From positions 62,001-126,000 of the forward strand of contig NZ_JAUEPH010000004.1 of assembly GCF_030403435.1 (NCBI RefSeq): DNA of 64,000 nt, in the 5' to 3' direction. This DNA is from Algoriphagus sediminis (GTDB lineage: Bacteria; Bacteroidota; Bacteroidia; Cytophagales; Cyclobacteriaceae). The notes under the pieces were generated by a model. The model made no database searches. It was not told the origin of the DNA and saw only the letters and a program-made list of their open reading frames with translations. Position numbers and translations under genes: made by a program. Below are positions 36,408 through 46,400 of the stretch, in pieces; within the stretch, counting starts at the first letter, position 1; each line of letters opens with the position of its first letter.

Positions 36408-38057
36408 TTATTTTTTGATCACTAGATCTTCTTTTACCTCTGCATTATATAGTTCTCTGTAGTACTGATCGGCCATTCGTCCAGACTCGAAGAAAGGAAA
36501 AATGTCCTGCATACTTGCCTTCATCATCTCGAGCCATTTTTTAGGATTCTTGTAATAAGTTGGTAGAACTTGTTCCTTTAGAACTTTCATTAGAGCATCG
36601 AAATCGGCATCATCCTGCTCTTCAATTGAATTAAAGTCAGTTCTTGAAGGAATGATAAAGCAGTTTTCTCCTTCCTTGGCATATTCTGGAATCCAACCAT
36701 CATTGATGCTCAAATTTAAGGCTCCATTCATGGAAGCAGTCATTCCGCTTGTGCCTGAAGCTTCACGGGTAATCCTGGGGGTATTTAGCCAGATGTCAGC
36801 TCCTTTTTTGATTTTGGCGCTTAAATCTAACTCATAACCTACCAATATCGCACAGTTTTTATGGGTGTAAGTGATATCGATTAGGTGATTGAAAATCTCC
36901 ACAGCCCCATGATCTTTTGGGTATGGCTTTCCGGCCCAAATGATTTGCACTGGGTATTCTGAATCCTTTAACAGATCCAGGAATTGATAAAGATCTCTGG
37001 TAATCAGTTCAGGCCTCTTATAAGCTGCAAATCTTCTTGCCCAAACGATGGTCAAAACATTTTCATCGAAAAGATCACCTTCCTGAAGAGCTACTTCATG
37101 AAATAGTCTTTTTTTGAGTTCTTTTTTTCTTGCCAGTAAAGCTTCATCATCCCCGGATTTCAGGTGTCTTGCAAGTTTATAATCTTGCCAATATTTGGCG
37201 TTTTGGGAATTTGTAATACCCAAAATATGCCTTGGATCGACCACGTCCTTCCACATATCTCTGGCTACTTCTTTGTGCAACTGAGATACCGCATTAGCTT
37301 TTTTACTCATCCTTAAACCCGCAGGCGTACAGCCCATTTTTTCTCCCCTTTCACCTGATATTTGGTAGACCTCCTCTGGTTCAAGACCTGAGAAATAATT
37401 CATCTTGAATAAAAGGTTAAAGTCGTATTCAGAATTCCCTGCTTTTTCCGGGGTATGTGTAGTGAAAACGACTTGAGATCTGAGCTTTTCAAAATCTCTG
37501 TGTTTGCTGTATAGGTAGAAAGTCAGTGGCAAGGGATGCGCTTCGTTCATGTGATAGATATCGATATCACCTACTTGCTCCAGAACTTTGGCTCCTCCGG
37601 CACCCAAAATGATTTCCTGGGCTATCCTTGTACTCAAATTAGAATCATAAAGGTGATGACAGATGGTCTGAGAGACATAATCGTTCTCTGGGAGGTCCGT
37701 GGATAGGAAATAGATTGGAGCCGTTCCAAAAATCTCAGGTCGAAGCAAATATGCCTTAACCTTGACCAGTCCATCGTGTACTTTAATATCCACTGTGATT
37801 CCCGTGTCTTCTAAAAATGAATAAAACTTTTGTATGAATTTCGCCTCCATATGCGAGTTTTCTGCTCGTACCTGGTCATAGTACCCGTACTTCCAGAGCA
37901 TAGTGACTCCCACCAGATTCTGATTGAGTTCATAAGCTGAGCGCATATGTGATCCGGCCAAAAAACCTAGGCCACCAGAATAGGTCTTCATAGTCTGATC
38001 TATGGCTATTTCCATAGAGAAGTAGGCTACTTTTTTTTGATAGTCATTATTTGACAT
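36408..38057 (-). CDS. Alpha-glucan phosphorylase family (GT35) protein lacking the PLP lysine
   Basis: The protein shows short-form (about 550 residues) alpha-glucan phosphorylase features: YSGGLGFLAG near the start, VFTTHTPEKAGN, ARRFAAYKRPELI and EASGTSGMTASMNGALNLS. In characterised members the last motif reads GTS[GN]MK, where the Lys binds pyridoxal phosphate; here Thr440 replaces it. Classical phosphorolysis would therefore need checking, and the protein may be a PLP-free glycosyltransferase or a specialised homologue. It is cytoplasmic. It heads a two-gene unit with the racemase. Confidence 0.85.
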   Translation of the reverse strand: MSNNDYQKKVAYFSMEIAIDQTMKTYSGGLGFLAGSHMRSAYELNQNLVGVTMLWKYGYYDQVRAENSHMEAKFIQKFYSFLEDTGITVDIKVHDGLVKVKAYLLRPEIFGTAPIYFLSTDLPENDYVSQTICHHLYDSNLSTRIAQEIILGAGGAKVLEQVGDIDIYHMNEAHPLPLTFYLYSKHRDFEKLRSQVVFTTHTPEKAGNSEYDFNLLFKMNYFSGLEPEEVYQISGERGEKMGCTPAGLRMSKKANAVSQLHKEVARDMWKDVVDPRHILGITNSQNAKYWQDYKLARHLKSGDDEALLARKKELKKRLFHEVALQEGDLFDENVLTIVWARRFAAYKRPELITRDLYQFLDLLKDSEYPVQIIWAGKPYPKDHGAVEIFNHLIDITYTHKNCAILVGYELDLSAKIKKGADIWLNTPRITREASGTSGMTASMNGALNLSINDGWIPEYAKEGENCFIIPSRTDFNSIEEQDDADFDALMKVLKEQVLPTYYKNPKKWLEMMKASMQDIFPFFESGRMADQYYRELYNAEVKEDLVIKK

Positions 38058-38130
38058 AAAATATTGATAATTAGATTTTTATTGTTTTTTAAATAAATCT
38101 TGAATTGAAGGTGATTTAAAAAAATTCAAA

Positions 38131-40902
38131 TTATCCCGTATTTCTCATTGCACCAGAAAGGGCGTTGATAGTGAGTAGGAGTTCCACCTGAAGCTTAGCA
38201 GCCAGTTTATCGTCGCTGTCTTTGGCTTTTCTCCAATTCTTAAGAATGGAAACTTGTTTTTCGTGTAATGATTGCATCAGAGAAGCTCGAAGCTGGTTAG
38301 AGTTGAAATGATTTTTTCTTCTCTCACTAAAAGGTCTTTCGATAAGGTAACTCATGTGATCCTTCACCAAGGCCAGCTCTTTTTTAAACTGATCAGCAAA
38401 TTTTGTTCTTAGCACCTGATCTTCCACCAAATCCAGATAAAGTTCAAATACATTCTCATCTGTGGCAGCCAGACTTGTGTCAATATTAGTGAAAACATAG
38501 CGAACAAAAGCATCTGTCTTCAGCGCTTTTTTTAATTTCTCATAGGCTTCTGGTCTTTCAGCTTTTAATTCAGAAAGTGCGGATCCTACCCCATACCAGC
38601 TTGTCATGTGCACCCTGGATTGAGCCCAAGAAAATACCCAAGGTATTGCTCTTAAATCGGCCAATGTATTCATCCCTGTTCGTTTGGCCGGGCGAGAACC
38701 TATCTTCGAATTTTCTATGGCATCGATCGGAGTGGCTTGTCGAAAAAAGGCAATAAAACCCTCCTGGTTCATTAAGTTTTCATAGTAGTGTTTTGAGCTA
38801 TTTGCCAGCCATTCGAGGGTATCTGCCAATGGGTGAAACTGCTTTTTTGAATGCTTATCTCTCAAGTATTTGTTCAAAGTGTTGGCTGCCAGCAATTCAA
38901 GATTAAATGCAGCATTTACTTTATTAGCGTATTTCTGTGCGATAGTTTCTCCTTGTTCGGTCAATCTTAAATCGCCGTTTGGAGCACCGTGGGGCATTGC
39001 TTTAATAAAATAGTGCGTTGGTCCTGCCCCCCTACTGATGGACCCACCCTTTCCATGAAAGAATCGGATTTTCACCCTAAATTCATCTCCCACCATTACT
39101 AGTTTATACTGAGCCTTGTAAAGATTCCATTGGCTGGCCATAATACCCCCATCCTTGTTGCTATCGCTGTAGCCTACCATTATTTGCTGAGTAGGCTGAT
39201 TTTGGTTATTTCTGCTTTGAATGTGCTTCAGGGTTCTTCGTGTGATGGGATGAGCCAAAAATTGTCTCATAATCTCCTCGCCATTTTCCAAATCTTCTAT
39301 AGTTTCCAAAAGTGGGACCACCGGGATTTCTGAAACCATACCTTCATCTGAAATAAAGGTTAACCCTGTTTCTCTTGCCAGTAGATACACCACCAAAAGA
39401 TCAGAAATTGATCGGGTCATACTAACAATGAAGGATCCAATGCAGTTGAAGCCATACTTTTTAGAGTAAAAGGCAATAGCCCTATAACATTCCATAACGG
39501 CGGTAGCCTCCGGTCCTAAAACCGCTTCAGGATGGGTAAATGGACGCGAAGAGGTTAATTCTTTATTTAAAAATGCTACGCGCTTTTCTTCTGACCACTC
39601 ACTAAAGTTAGTCTCGGACATTTGTGCTGCCTCCAAAAGCTGCTCTACAGCTTTATCATGAAAAGCAGAATTTTGTCTTATATCCAAGGCTGCTAAATGA
39701 AATCCAAAGGCATCCACTGTTCGAATGACTGATGTAACATCATCATAAGCGATGGTTTTGGCATCATAGGCTACTAAAGCTCTTTGCAACAGCTGTAAAT
39801 CCTCTTTGAGCTTTGCAGAATGCAGGTAAGCACCTGGATGTTCCGAAAGTTTGGTTGCATGCCCTCTTGCCAAATCTATGGGGAGTTTATAAAGCATCAG
39901 GTTTACAAGCTGTCGAAAAGCTTCTTTTTCGTTTCTTTCCAGTGCCTCTTTACCCTTTTTCCCCAGCTCTTTGGACATCTCCTTCACTCTCGCCTGAAGC
40001 TCTTTTGTAGAATCTGAAATTTCGAGACTGAAACTGATTCGCTTAACAAGCTGAAGCAACTTTCTCCTTAATACTACAAAGGCATTTAACCTTAACTGCA
40101 TCAAGGTATGCGATGTCAATTCTGCAGTTACGAGGGGATGCCCATCCCGATCACCCCCTACCCAATCCCCAAATGTCACTCTGGGGAAATTATGATGAAT
40201 AGAAATTTCCTCCGTATCTAGGCCGACATATTCGGCTGCTTGAAGCATCCTACGATCTAAAATTGGAATAACTTCGGGAAAGACATTAACCAAATAATGA
40301 AGAATGTTTCTTAGCTCATCTTTGACATGTGGCTTTTCAAGATAGATTTCCCCCGTTTTCCAAAGCCTGTAAAGAGTTTGCTCGATATTTTTTTCTATTT
40401 CTCGGTTCTCGGCACTTGTAAAAATAGGGTTTTCGCGCTCCACCATGAGCAAATAGAGTTCCCTATAATGTTCCAAAACAGTGGCACGTTTAGCTTCAGT
40501 AGGATGAGCCGTCAGGACTGGCTCTATTGCTATTTCAGAAAGAGAGTTGAGTATCTCTTTTTTATCAATTCCCTGATCGATCAAATCTTGGAAATTCTTT
40601 GCCCAAAGGCCGTTGATGCTTTCAAGAGACTCATCTTCAAGTTTACGTCTATTCTGTACAGCCCCATTGATCTCGACCAAATTCACTAGTTGGAAGATTA
40701 GTGAATAGAGCTGGACATGTTTTGGAGTGATTTCTGAAATTTCAAGTTGATGGGTAGAAATCCATGGAATTTCCCCAGCAATTGCTTTTTCACTATTTTT
40801 CTCAAGTACAGATTTCAAACTGAGAAGGAGAAATTCTAGGTCTAAGTAGGGTTTCCCAATGTTTGTTTTGACCTGATCAAAGGTTTCTTTGAGTGTTGTC
40901 AT
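38131..40902 (-). CDS. ppc: Phosphoenolpyruvate carboxylase
   Basis: All signature segments are present: LTAHPTEAKRATVL (catalytic His), VMVGYSDSNKDGG and FFHGKGGSISRGAGP. The 923-residue protein ends with LLLTINALSGAMRNTG, the usual ...NTG C-terminus. It carboxylates PEP to oxaloacetate and refills the TCA cycle. It is followed (73 bases) by the phosphorylase-like gene on the same strand, so both may belong to central carbon control. Confidence 0.97.
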   Translation of the reverse strand: MTTLKETFDQVKTNIGKPYLDLEFLLLSLKSVLEKNSEKAIAGEIPWISTHQLEISEITPKHVQLYSLIFQLVNLVEINGAVQNRRKLEDESLESINGLWAKNFQDLIDQGIDKKEILNSLSEIAIEPVLTAHPTEAKRATVLEHYRELYLLMVERENPIFTSAENREIEKNIEQTLYRLWKTGEIYLEKPHVKDELRNILHYLVNVFPEVIPILDRRMLQAAEYVGLDTEEISIHHNFPRVTFGDWVGGDRDGHPLVTAELTSHTLMQLRLNAFVVLRRKLLQLVKRISFSLEISDSTKELQARVKEMSKELGKKGKEALERNEKEAFRQLVNLMLYKLPIDLARGHATKLSEHPGAYLHSAKLKEDLQLLQRALVAYDAKTIAYDDVTSVIRTVDAFGFHLAALDIRQNSAFHDKAVEQLLEAAQMSETNFSEWSEEKRVAFLNKELTSSRPFTHPEAVLGPEATAVMECYRAIAFYSKKYGFNCIGSFIVSMTRSISDLLVVYLLARETGLTFISDEGMVSEIPVVPLLETIEDLENGEEIMRQFLAHPITRRTLKHIQSRNNQNQPTQQIMVGYSDSNKDGGIMASQWNLYKAQYKLVMVGDEFRVKIRFFHGKGGSISRGAGPTHYFIKAMPHGAPNGDLRLTEQGETIAQKYANKVNAAFNLELLAANTLNKYLRDKHSKKQFHPLADTLEWLANSSKHYYENLMNQEGFIAFFRQATPIDAIENSKIGSRPAKRTGMNTLADLRAIPWVFSWAQSRVHMTSWYGVGSALSELKAERPEAYEKLKKALKTDAFVRYVFTNIDTSLAATDENVFELYLDLVEDQVLRTKFADQFKKELALVKDHMSYLIERPFSERRKNHFNSNQLRASLMQSLHEKQVSILKNWRKAKDSDDKLAAKLQVELLLTINALSGAMRNTG

Positions 40903-41038
40903 ATCTTCTAAGGTTCTAAAAAATGTCAGTGTTAAATGAAGTGATTAAATATGAAGGAATCGGATTAAAAATCTATTTCATTGGCCAAATGTTGGACAAA
41001 ATCAGCTTCAAAGCATTTATATCTATCGTTTTTTGAAT

Positions 41039-42430
41039 TTAATAAATCAGGAACACAAGGAAAATAATTGAAACGATCCCCACTAAAGCGACCAGTGCCC
41101 CAAGAGGCCTGAATTCTTTTATTTCTAAATCTCCAGTCGAAAAAACAATGGAATTTGGTGGTGTTGAAATTGGTAAAAACATAGCTGTTGAGCAACAGAG
41201 AGCCACTACTAAGCTCGATTCAATTGGATATAAATAAAGCATGCCAGAGGCTATCGGAATAAGAATTCCGGCGGCAGCGGTGTTGCTCATGAGGTTAGAG
41301 GTCACTGAGGCAATAACTCCCAAAGCGATAAATAATAATAACCCTGAGCTTTCTGCCGGAAAGACAGAAACCAATAAATCCACTAATTCTGTTTCTCTGA
41401 TGATATCTCCTAAAATCAATCCTCCAACAATCAATATCAATGTGTCCCAAGGGATTTTTCTGATATCCTCTGAGTTGAGAATTCCGGTGATTGTAAGTGC
41501 AACAATGGGCAAAAATGCGATCACTGAAACAGGGATTCCATGAAGGCTTGAGGTAGTCCAAAGGAATACAGTTACTCCAAAAGTGATGGTGACTACCGAA
41601 AAAGGGAATGAACGCTTTTTAATAGATATTTTCGTCGGGAGTTCTACTGCCTTCTTGTCCGAAGGATATTTTTTCATAAGAAAAACCCAGGAAACAAAAG
41701 ATAGAAAGACACTCAGTGGAATACCTACAATCATCCAATCAAGAAAAGTGAAATCAATCCCACTTTCTGCCATATTTCCCACGGCAATAGCATTGGGCGC
41801 AGATCCTATAATAGTTCCCATTCCACAAACTGTGGCACTCGCTGCAATTCCTAACAACAAAGCTTTTCTAAAAGGGTCTTTATCCTCAAGGTTCCTTAAG
41901 AGAGGTTGTATCACAGAGAGCATCATGACGGCAGTAGCGGTATTGGAAATAAACATACTAAGCAAGCCAGTAGTAAACATGACACCAAGCAATACCAAGG
42001 AGGGTTTGGTACCAAAGCGTGAAATAACTAATTGGGAAAAGTAAAGATCGAACTTAGTTTTCTTAGCCCCCTCCGCAAGCATAAAGCCTCCCAGAAAAAG
42101 CCACATTACTGGGCCTGACCACTGACTGATATAAATTTGCCAGTCTGGATTGACCGTATAAAGATGACCATCATCAAGGAGATAAATGGAATACCCCATG
42201 ATCAAAAAACTCACAGCAAATACCGGAATAGCTTCAGTAATCCAGAGAAATGAAGCAGCCAGAAGAATAAAAAGAGCCCTACCCTGCGTTTCGTAGGCTT
42301 CGAAATTGAAAATGTATCGTGTGATCAAAAAAGCCAAAAGCAGCGAAGCAAAAAAAAGGATCACTTTTGGCTGGGTAGACCACTTTTTATGCACATAATA
42401 TCGCAAGGCTGCAATCCGCGAATCATTCAT
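41039..42430 (-). CDS. SLC13-family (DASS) sodium:dicarboxylate/anion symporter
   Basis: About 11-12 transmembrane segments and the two SNT motifs of the family (FISNTATAVMML and LMSNTAAAGILIP) are present. WLFLGGFMLAEG and PPNSIVFSTG add support. Members import dicarboxylates such as succinate and malate, or sulfate, with Na+. The 463-residue length is typical. A neighbouring PEP carboxylase makes a C4-dicarboxylate role attractive but not proven. Confidence 0.9.
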   Translation of the reverse strand: MNDSRIAALRYYVHKKWSTQPKVILFFASLLLAFLITRYIFNFEAYETQGRALFILLAASFLWITEAIPVFAVSFLIMGYSIYLLDDGHLYTVNPDWQIYISQWSGPVMWLFLGGFMLAEGAKKTKFDLYFSQLVISRFGTKPSLVLLGVMFTTGLLSMFISNTATAVMMLSVIQPLLRNLEDKDPFRKALLLGIAASATVCGMGTIIGSAPNAIAVGNMAESGIDFTFLDWMIVGIPLSVFLSFVSWVFLMKKYPSDKKAVELPTKISIKKRSFPFSVVTITFGVTVFLWTTSSLHGIPVSVIAFLPIVALTITGILNSEDIRKIPWDTLILIVGGLILGDIIRETELVDLLVSVFPAESSGLLLFIALGVIASVTSNLMSNTAAAGILIPIASGMLYLYPIESSLVVALCCSTAMFLPISTPPNSIVFSTGDLEIKEFRPLGALVALVGIVSIIFLVFLIY

Positions 42431-42567
42431 AGGCTAGATAAATAGAGTTCAATAGGCACAGTGAATATCCTTTTTAAATTTTAAACACTAGGGTAAAACT
42501 TGAACATAAATGAAATTTGATAAAAAATTAACTTTCCATTCATCCAAAAACCGATTTTAAAAAATTA

Positions 42568-44235
42568 TCAAAACAAACCGATCACCTCCCCATTCTCATC
42601 TATGTCTATTCCTTCAGACGCGGGGTGTGCAGGAAGTCCAGGCATCCTCATCATATCCCCAACAATCGGAACTAAAAATCCAGCTCCAGCTGCGATTTCT
42701 ATTTCACGGATGGTTATTGAAAAGTTTTCAGGTCTTCCTAGAAGGTTTGGATCTCCTGAAAATGATTTTTGAGTTTTTGCCATACAAATCGGTAGTCCCT
42801 CTAGTCCTAACTTTTCTATTCGCTTAAGTTGAGCTTTTGATTTCACAGAATAATCAACATACTTAGCTCCGTAAATTTCACGGGCAATAGTTTTGATCTT
42901 TTCGGTTAAAGGAGAATTCCAATCATAAAGTGGTTTAAAAACTGAGGGCTCAGATTCTACAGATTGTATTAGTTTTCTTGCCAAATCAAGACCGCCTTCT
43001 CCTCCCTTTTCCCATATATCTGCAACGGCTACCTGAATATCGTTCTCCTGGGCATATTCTTCAATAATTTTTATTTCTTCATCTGTATCAGATATGAATT
43101 TATTGATCGCAATAATTGGCCTAATCTTAAATTTTTGGATGTTCTCTACATGCTTTTGAAGATTTTCAAGGCCTTTCTTCACGGCTTTAACGTTCGATTC
43201 AGTGAGGTTTTTTAGATCAACACCGCCATGATATTTTATTGCCCTTATCGTAGCAGTGAGTACTACTGCTTTTGGTTTTAGTCCAGATGATTGGCACTTG
43301 ATATTAAAGAACTTTTCTCCACCAAGATCAAAGCCGAATCCGGCCTCTGTTACAGTAAATTCTGAAAAGGTCATCCCCATTTTAGTCGCCAACACAGTGT
43401 TGGTTCCCTGGGCAATATTCGCAAAAGGTCCTGCATGAATAATAGCAGGGTTCCCTTCTAGGGTTTGTACTAGATTGGGTTTGATCGCATCTTTTAGCAA
43501 GACTGTCATAGCTCCTTCTGCCTTCAAATCCCTCGCATAAATAGGTTGACCCTCAAAAGTGTAACCGATAAAAATATTCCCCAAGCGCCTTTTCAAATCC
43601 TCTAAACCGGAAGAAAGACACAAAATGGCCATGATTTCAGAAGCTGCCGTGATGTCAAAACCTGTTTCCCTCGGTACACCGGATGCAGTGCCACCTAGGC
43701 CGATCAATACTTTTCTTAGGGACCGATCATTTAAGTCCACTACCCTTTTCCAAACAACAGTTCTTCCATCAATACCCAATGAATTACTTTTACTCTGGAT
43801 ATTATTATCAATGATTGCTGCCAAAAGATTGTGGGCTTTTTCAATGGCGGAAAAATCACCGGTAAAGTGAAGGTTAATATCCTCCATCGGGATCACTTGG
43901 GAATACCCCCCTCCTGTTGCACCTCCTTTTATTCCAAATACAGGACCTAATGAAGGTTCACGAAGTACTACCGTAGTTTTCTTACCTAGCCTGTTTAATG
44001 CTTCAGATAATCCAATAGACATGGTCGTTTTACCTTCTCCAGCCGGCGTAGGCGAAATAGCAGTGACCAAAATAAGGTTACTCCTTTCAAGTTTTTTTTC
44101 ATCAATTAAATGAAGTGGCAGCTTTGCTTTGTATTTACCATACATTTCAATCTCTTCCGGATCCACACCCAGTTTTTGAGCTATTTCTTGGATGGGTTTT
44201 AGGCTATGTTTTTTAGCAATTTCAAGATCTGTCAT
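42568..44235 (-). CDS. fhs: Formate--tetrahydrofolate ligase
   Basis: The Met at 44235 (MTDLEIAKKHSLKPI) matches the family N-terminus; an earlier Met at 44307 would add 24 odd residues. The P-loop-like TPAGEGKTTMSIGL, LREPSLGPVFGIKGGATGGG and GAGFLVPIVGDMMRMPGLP are characteristic. The 555-residue enzyme makes 10-formyl-THF from formate, THF and ATP for one-carbon metabolism. It is a single gene. Confidence 0.97.
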   Translation of the reverse strand: MTDLEIAKKHSLKPIQEIAQKLGVDPEEIEMYGKYKAKLPLHLIDEKKLERSNLILVTAISPTPAGEGKTTMSIGLSEALNRLGKKTTVVLREPSLGPVFGIKGGATGGGYSQVIPMEDINLHFTGDFSAIEKAHNLLAAIIDNNIQSKSNSLGIDGRTVVWKRVVDLNDRSLRKVLIGLGGTASGVPRETGFDITAASEIMAILCLSSGLEDLKRRLGNIFIGYTFEGQPIYARDLKAEGAMTVLLKDAIKPNLVQTLEGNPAIIHAGPFANIAQGTNTVLATKMGMTFSEFTVTEAGFGFDLGGEKFFNIKCQSSGLKPKAVVLTATIRAIKYHGGVDLKNLTESNVKAVKKGLENLQKHVENIQKFKIRPIIAINKFISDTDEEIKIIEEYAQENDIQVAVADIWEKGGEGGLDLARKLIQSVESEPSVFKPLYDWNSPLTEKIKTIAREIYGAKYVDYSVKSKAQLKRIEKLGLEGLPICMAKTQKSFSGDPNLLGRPENFSITIREIEIAAGAGFLVPIVGDMMRMPGLPAHPASEGIDIDENGEVIGLF

Positions 44236-44584
44236 GATTCGAGTGATTATTGGAAAATGTGAGCCAAACGCAGAATTTACGATCAGGAATTTTCTCGACT
44301 TTTCCAATCGATTTTATGTTTACCTGAAATAGTACATTCAATATTGTTTTGGCCAAAGAAAGCATAAAATTAAACCTGGACTAATTGAGGAATATGAGAT
44401 CCAGAATTTTTGTTAGTTCAATTTGGGAGTGATGCCAGACCATTTCAAGCTTTTAGAAAACTATTTTGAAAACCTAGACTAACGCAAATCTATCTTTAAG
44501 CTAAAACACGGATTTATTCCCCTAAACTATTTCATTTTATAATTCTTTTTATTCATTTTTCTCCCCTCAAAACAAGCCGACAAT

Positions 44585-44923
44585 ATGAGTACACAGAAAT
44601 TAAGGGTGATCCAAGACTACGAAAAGCTGAGCCCTGAAATTCAAGAACAAATTAAGCTGGTATATCCTCAGGGATACAGTCAGCATCTTATTCGTTTTAC
44701 GAATGCCAAAGGCGAGTATGTGAGTGCATTGCCATTCGAGACTTTCGAAAAAATCTACATGGTGAGAATGTCGTCTGAGAAAGCGAGCAGATTGATCGAG
44801 GAAGATGACGACTATGATGTAGATGGAAACTTACGTGAAGATGTTCGTGAGCAATACGAGGATGAACACTCCGATGTAGAATACCTCGGTGAAAACGACA
44901 ATTACGAGGAGGAAGAAGATTGA
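44585..44923 (+). CDS. Small acidic conserved-looking protein, unknown function
   Basis: The 112-residue protein has no signal peptide. A basic, structured N-terminal half (RVIQDYEKLSPEIQEQIKLV, then HLIRFTNAKGEYVSALPFET) is followed by a strongly acidic tail (YEDEHSDVEYLGENDNYEEE). I do not recognise a named domain. It may be a regulatory or nucleic-acid-associated protein, but nothing here shows it. It is followed by a 295-residue gene after 4 bases. Confidence 0.75.
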   Translation: MSTQKLRVIQDYEKLSPEIQEQIKLVYPQGYSQHLIRFTNAKGEYVSALPFETFEKIYMVRMSSEKASRLIEEDDDYDVDGNLREDVREQYEDEHSDVEYLGENDNYEEEED

Positions 44924-44927
44924 TTGA

Positions 44928-45815
44928 ATGGTTTTGAGGGTAAAGCCTCATAAACTAGAAAAGGGAATCAACATTTTGAGACTGACCGTTTTGGTCTTTG
45001 AACGTAAATTACCTTTCATCTTTTTAATTACTTTTATTGTGTTTGACATATCAAAAAGACACTGGTTCTTATTATTTCTTTTGTTATGGATTTGCTTTCA
45101 GATTAAAGGGCAAAATGAGATGATGCTGGATAGTGAATTCAGGGGCTCTTCAGATTCTTACAAGGTCAAAAGAAAAGGTGTCAAGGTTGTAGGCCGATAT
45201 GAGTTTGGGCCCTACAGAATTTTAAATGGAAGTAGTGGAATATATAAAGAAAAGGGAAGCTCCAACTTTTGGACTGGCGATGCAGTGAAAGAGGCAAAAT
45301 TCTCTTCAAATTTCATTTTTCAAGGTGTTCTATATGATTCCATTTTGGTCAACACCGCTACAACGTCAGTGATTGCAATAGATGAAAAGGAGAGTTTTGC
45401 TTTGAGATCTCTTTTCGGTTGGTCTGAAGCAGAAATAACTCGAAAAGAAGTGTTTCTCGTAGACATGGTTTTCTCAGATGAATCCACAAACTGGACCCTC
45501 ATAATGTCATATACTTCATCTGGAGAAGAAAACACCACTTTACCCGGTCAAGTACCTAATGGAATCCAAGGGAAATTGGTTAATGGAGACACCCTGATCG
45601 AAATAATTCCTGAGACAAACTGGGATAATGGAAAAGCTTCTTCCGTATTAAAGCCACTTGAAGCTTATTTATTCAAAATTAATGGGGAAACTATTGGAGC
45701 TGTTCAAGTTTTCCCTATTAATAAATTAATGGTTTGGATTAAGAAGGATTTGTCGGAGAGTTTGAAAGATGTCTTAGCTACTGGTGCGGTTGCACTGATA
45801 ACTAAGTCTTTTTAA
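44928..45815 (+). CDS. Hypothetical, probably exported protein
   Basis: The frame opens at ATG 44928. A hydrophobic stretch at about 51-61 (HWFLLFLLLWICFQIKGQ) looks like the core of a signal peptide whose true start may be a non-ATG codon further in (for example GTG of IVFDISKRH). The remaining 230 residues are beta-rich (FRGSSDSYKVKRKGVKVVGR) without a recognised domain. It lies 4 bases after the small acidic protein gene. Function unknown. Confidence 0.6.
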   Translation: MVLRVKPHKLEKGINILRLTVLVFERKLPFIFLITFIVFDISKRHWFLLFLLLWICFQIKGQNEMMLDSEFRGSSDSYKVKRKGVKVVGRYEFGPYRILNGSSGIYKEKGSSNFWTGDAVKEAKFSSNFIFQGVLYDSILVNTATTSVIAIDEKESFALRSLFGWSEAEITRKEVFLVDMVFSDESTNWTLIMSYTSSGEENTTLPGQVPNGIQGKLVNGDTLIEIIPETNWDNGKASSVLKPLEAYLFKINGETIGAVQVFPINKLMVWIKKDLSESLKDVLATGAVALITKSF

Positions 45816-45816
45816 T

Positions 45817-45834
45817 AAAGGAAACTTCCTTTTT
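45817..45834. terminator. Terminator between convergent genes
   Basis: A 7-bp perfect stem (AAAGGAA with TTCCTTT) with a tight 2-base loop runs into extra T residues. It sits one base after the 295-residue gene's stop codon and ahead of the convergent DUF427 gene. Confidence 0.5.
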
Positions 45835-45866
45835 AATTCAAGCAGCCCTCCGTTGCTATAATTATG

Positions 45867-46361
45867 TTACCAACCCCAGGTTCCTTCGCCACCTTTAAAT
45901 GGGCCAACGATATCTGAAGTAATCCAACCGCCGTAAAAGTCTCCATTCTGTGCTTGCACCTTCTCATCGTTAATAAAGCAAGCGTCAACCTTGTGCGCAT
46001 AGATCGAAACTGTGTTTTTTAATTCAGGGTATCTGGAATTTGGGTTTTTATATCCCCAGGCAGCTCGCTCTGATATTTTACTTACTATTCGGATATCGTA
46101 ATAATTGGCCTCTCCTTTCCATTCGCAATAAGAAGCTCCTGCCACAGGAATAAGAACTCCTTCTTTAAATGCTGAATGAGGGATGTAGTAAGTTGGAGGG
46201 TGGCTGGTTTCCAGAATTCGAAAGGAAAGATTAGTATCGAGAATTACTTCTCCAGCAAAGACAATTCGAATATGCTTATTTGATTTTTCGAGCCTGGGAG
46301 GACGGGGATAGTCCCAAACCGATTCCTGGCCTGGTTTAGGTTTTATTCGTTTTGGATGCAT
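45867..46361 (-). CDS. DUF427 family protein
   Basis: The 164-residue protein matches the DUF427 pattern: ESVWDYPRPPRLE, TSHPPTYYIPHSAF, GASYCEWKGEANYYDI, AAWGYKNP and VDACFINDEKVQAQNGDFYGGWIT. Proteins of this small beta fold are widespread, soluble and without an established function. Conserved aromatic and Cys residues suggest ligand binding. It is a stand-alone gene just downstream of the acyltransferase gene. Confidence 0.88.
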   Translation of the reverse strand: MHPKRIKPKPGQESVWDYPRPPRLEKSNKHIRIVFAGEVILDTNLSFRILETSHPPTYYIPHSAFKEGVLIPVAGASYCEWKGEANYYDIRIVSKISERAAWGYKNPNSRYPELKNTVSIYAHKVDACFINDEKVQAQNGDFYGGWITSDIVGPFKGGEGTWGW

Positions 46362-46400
46362 GGAGGTATAAGCAAATTTCGACTAGCTATGTTCAGGGAC

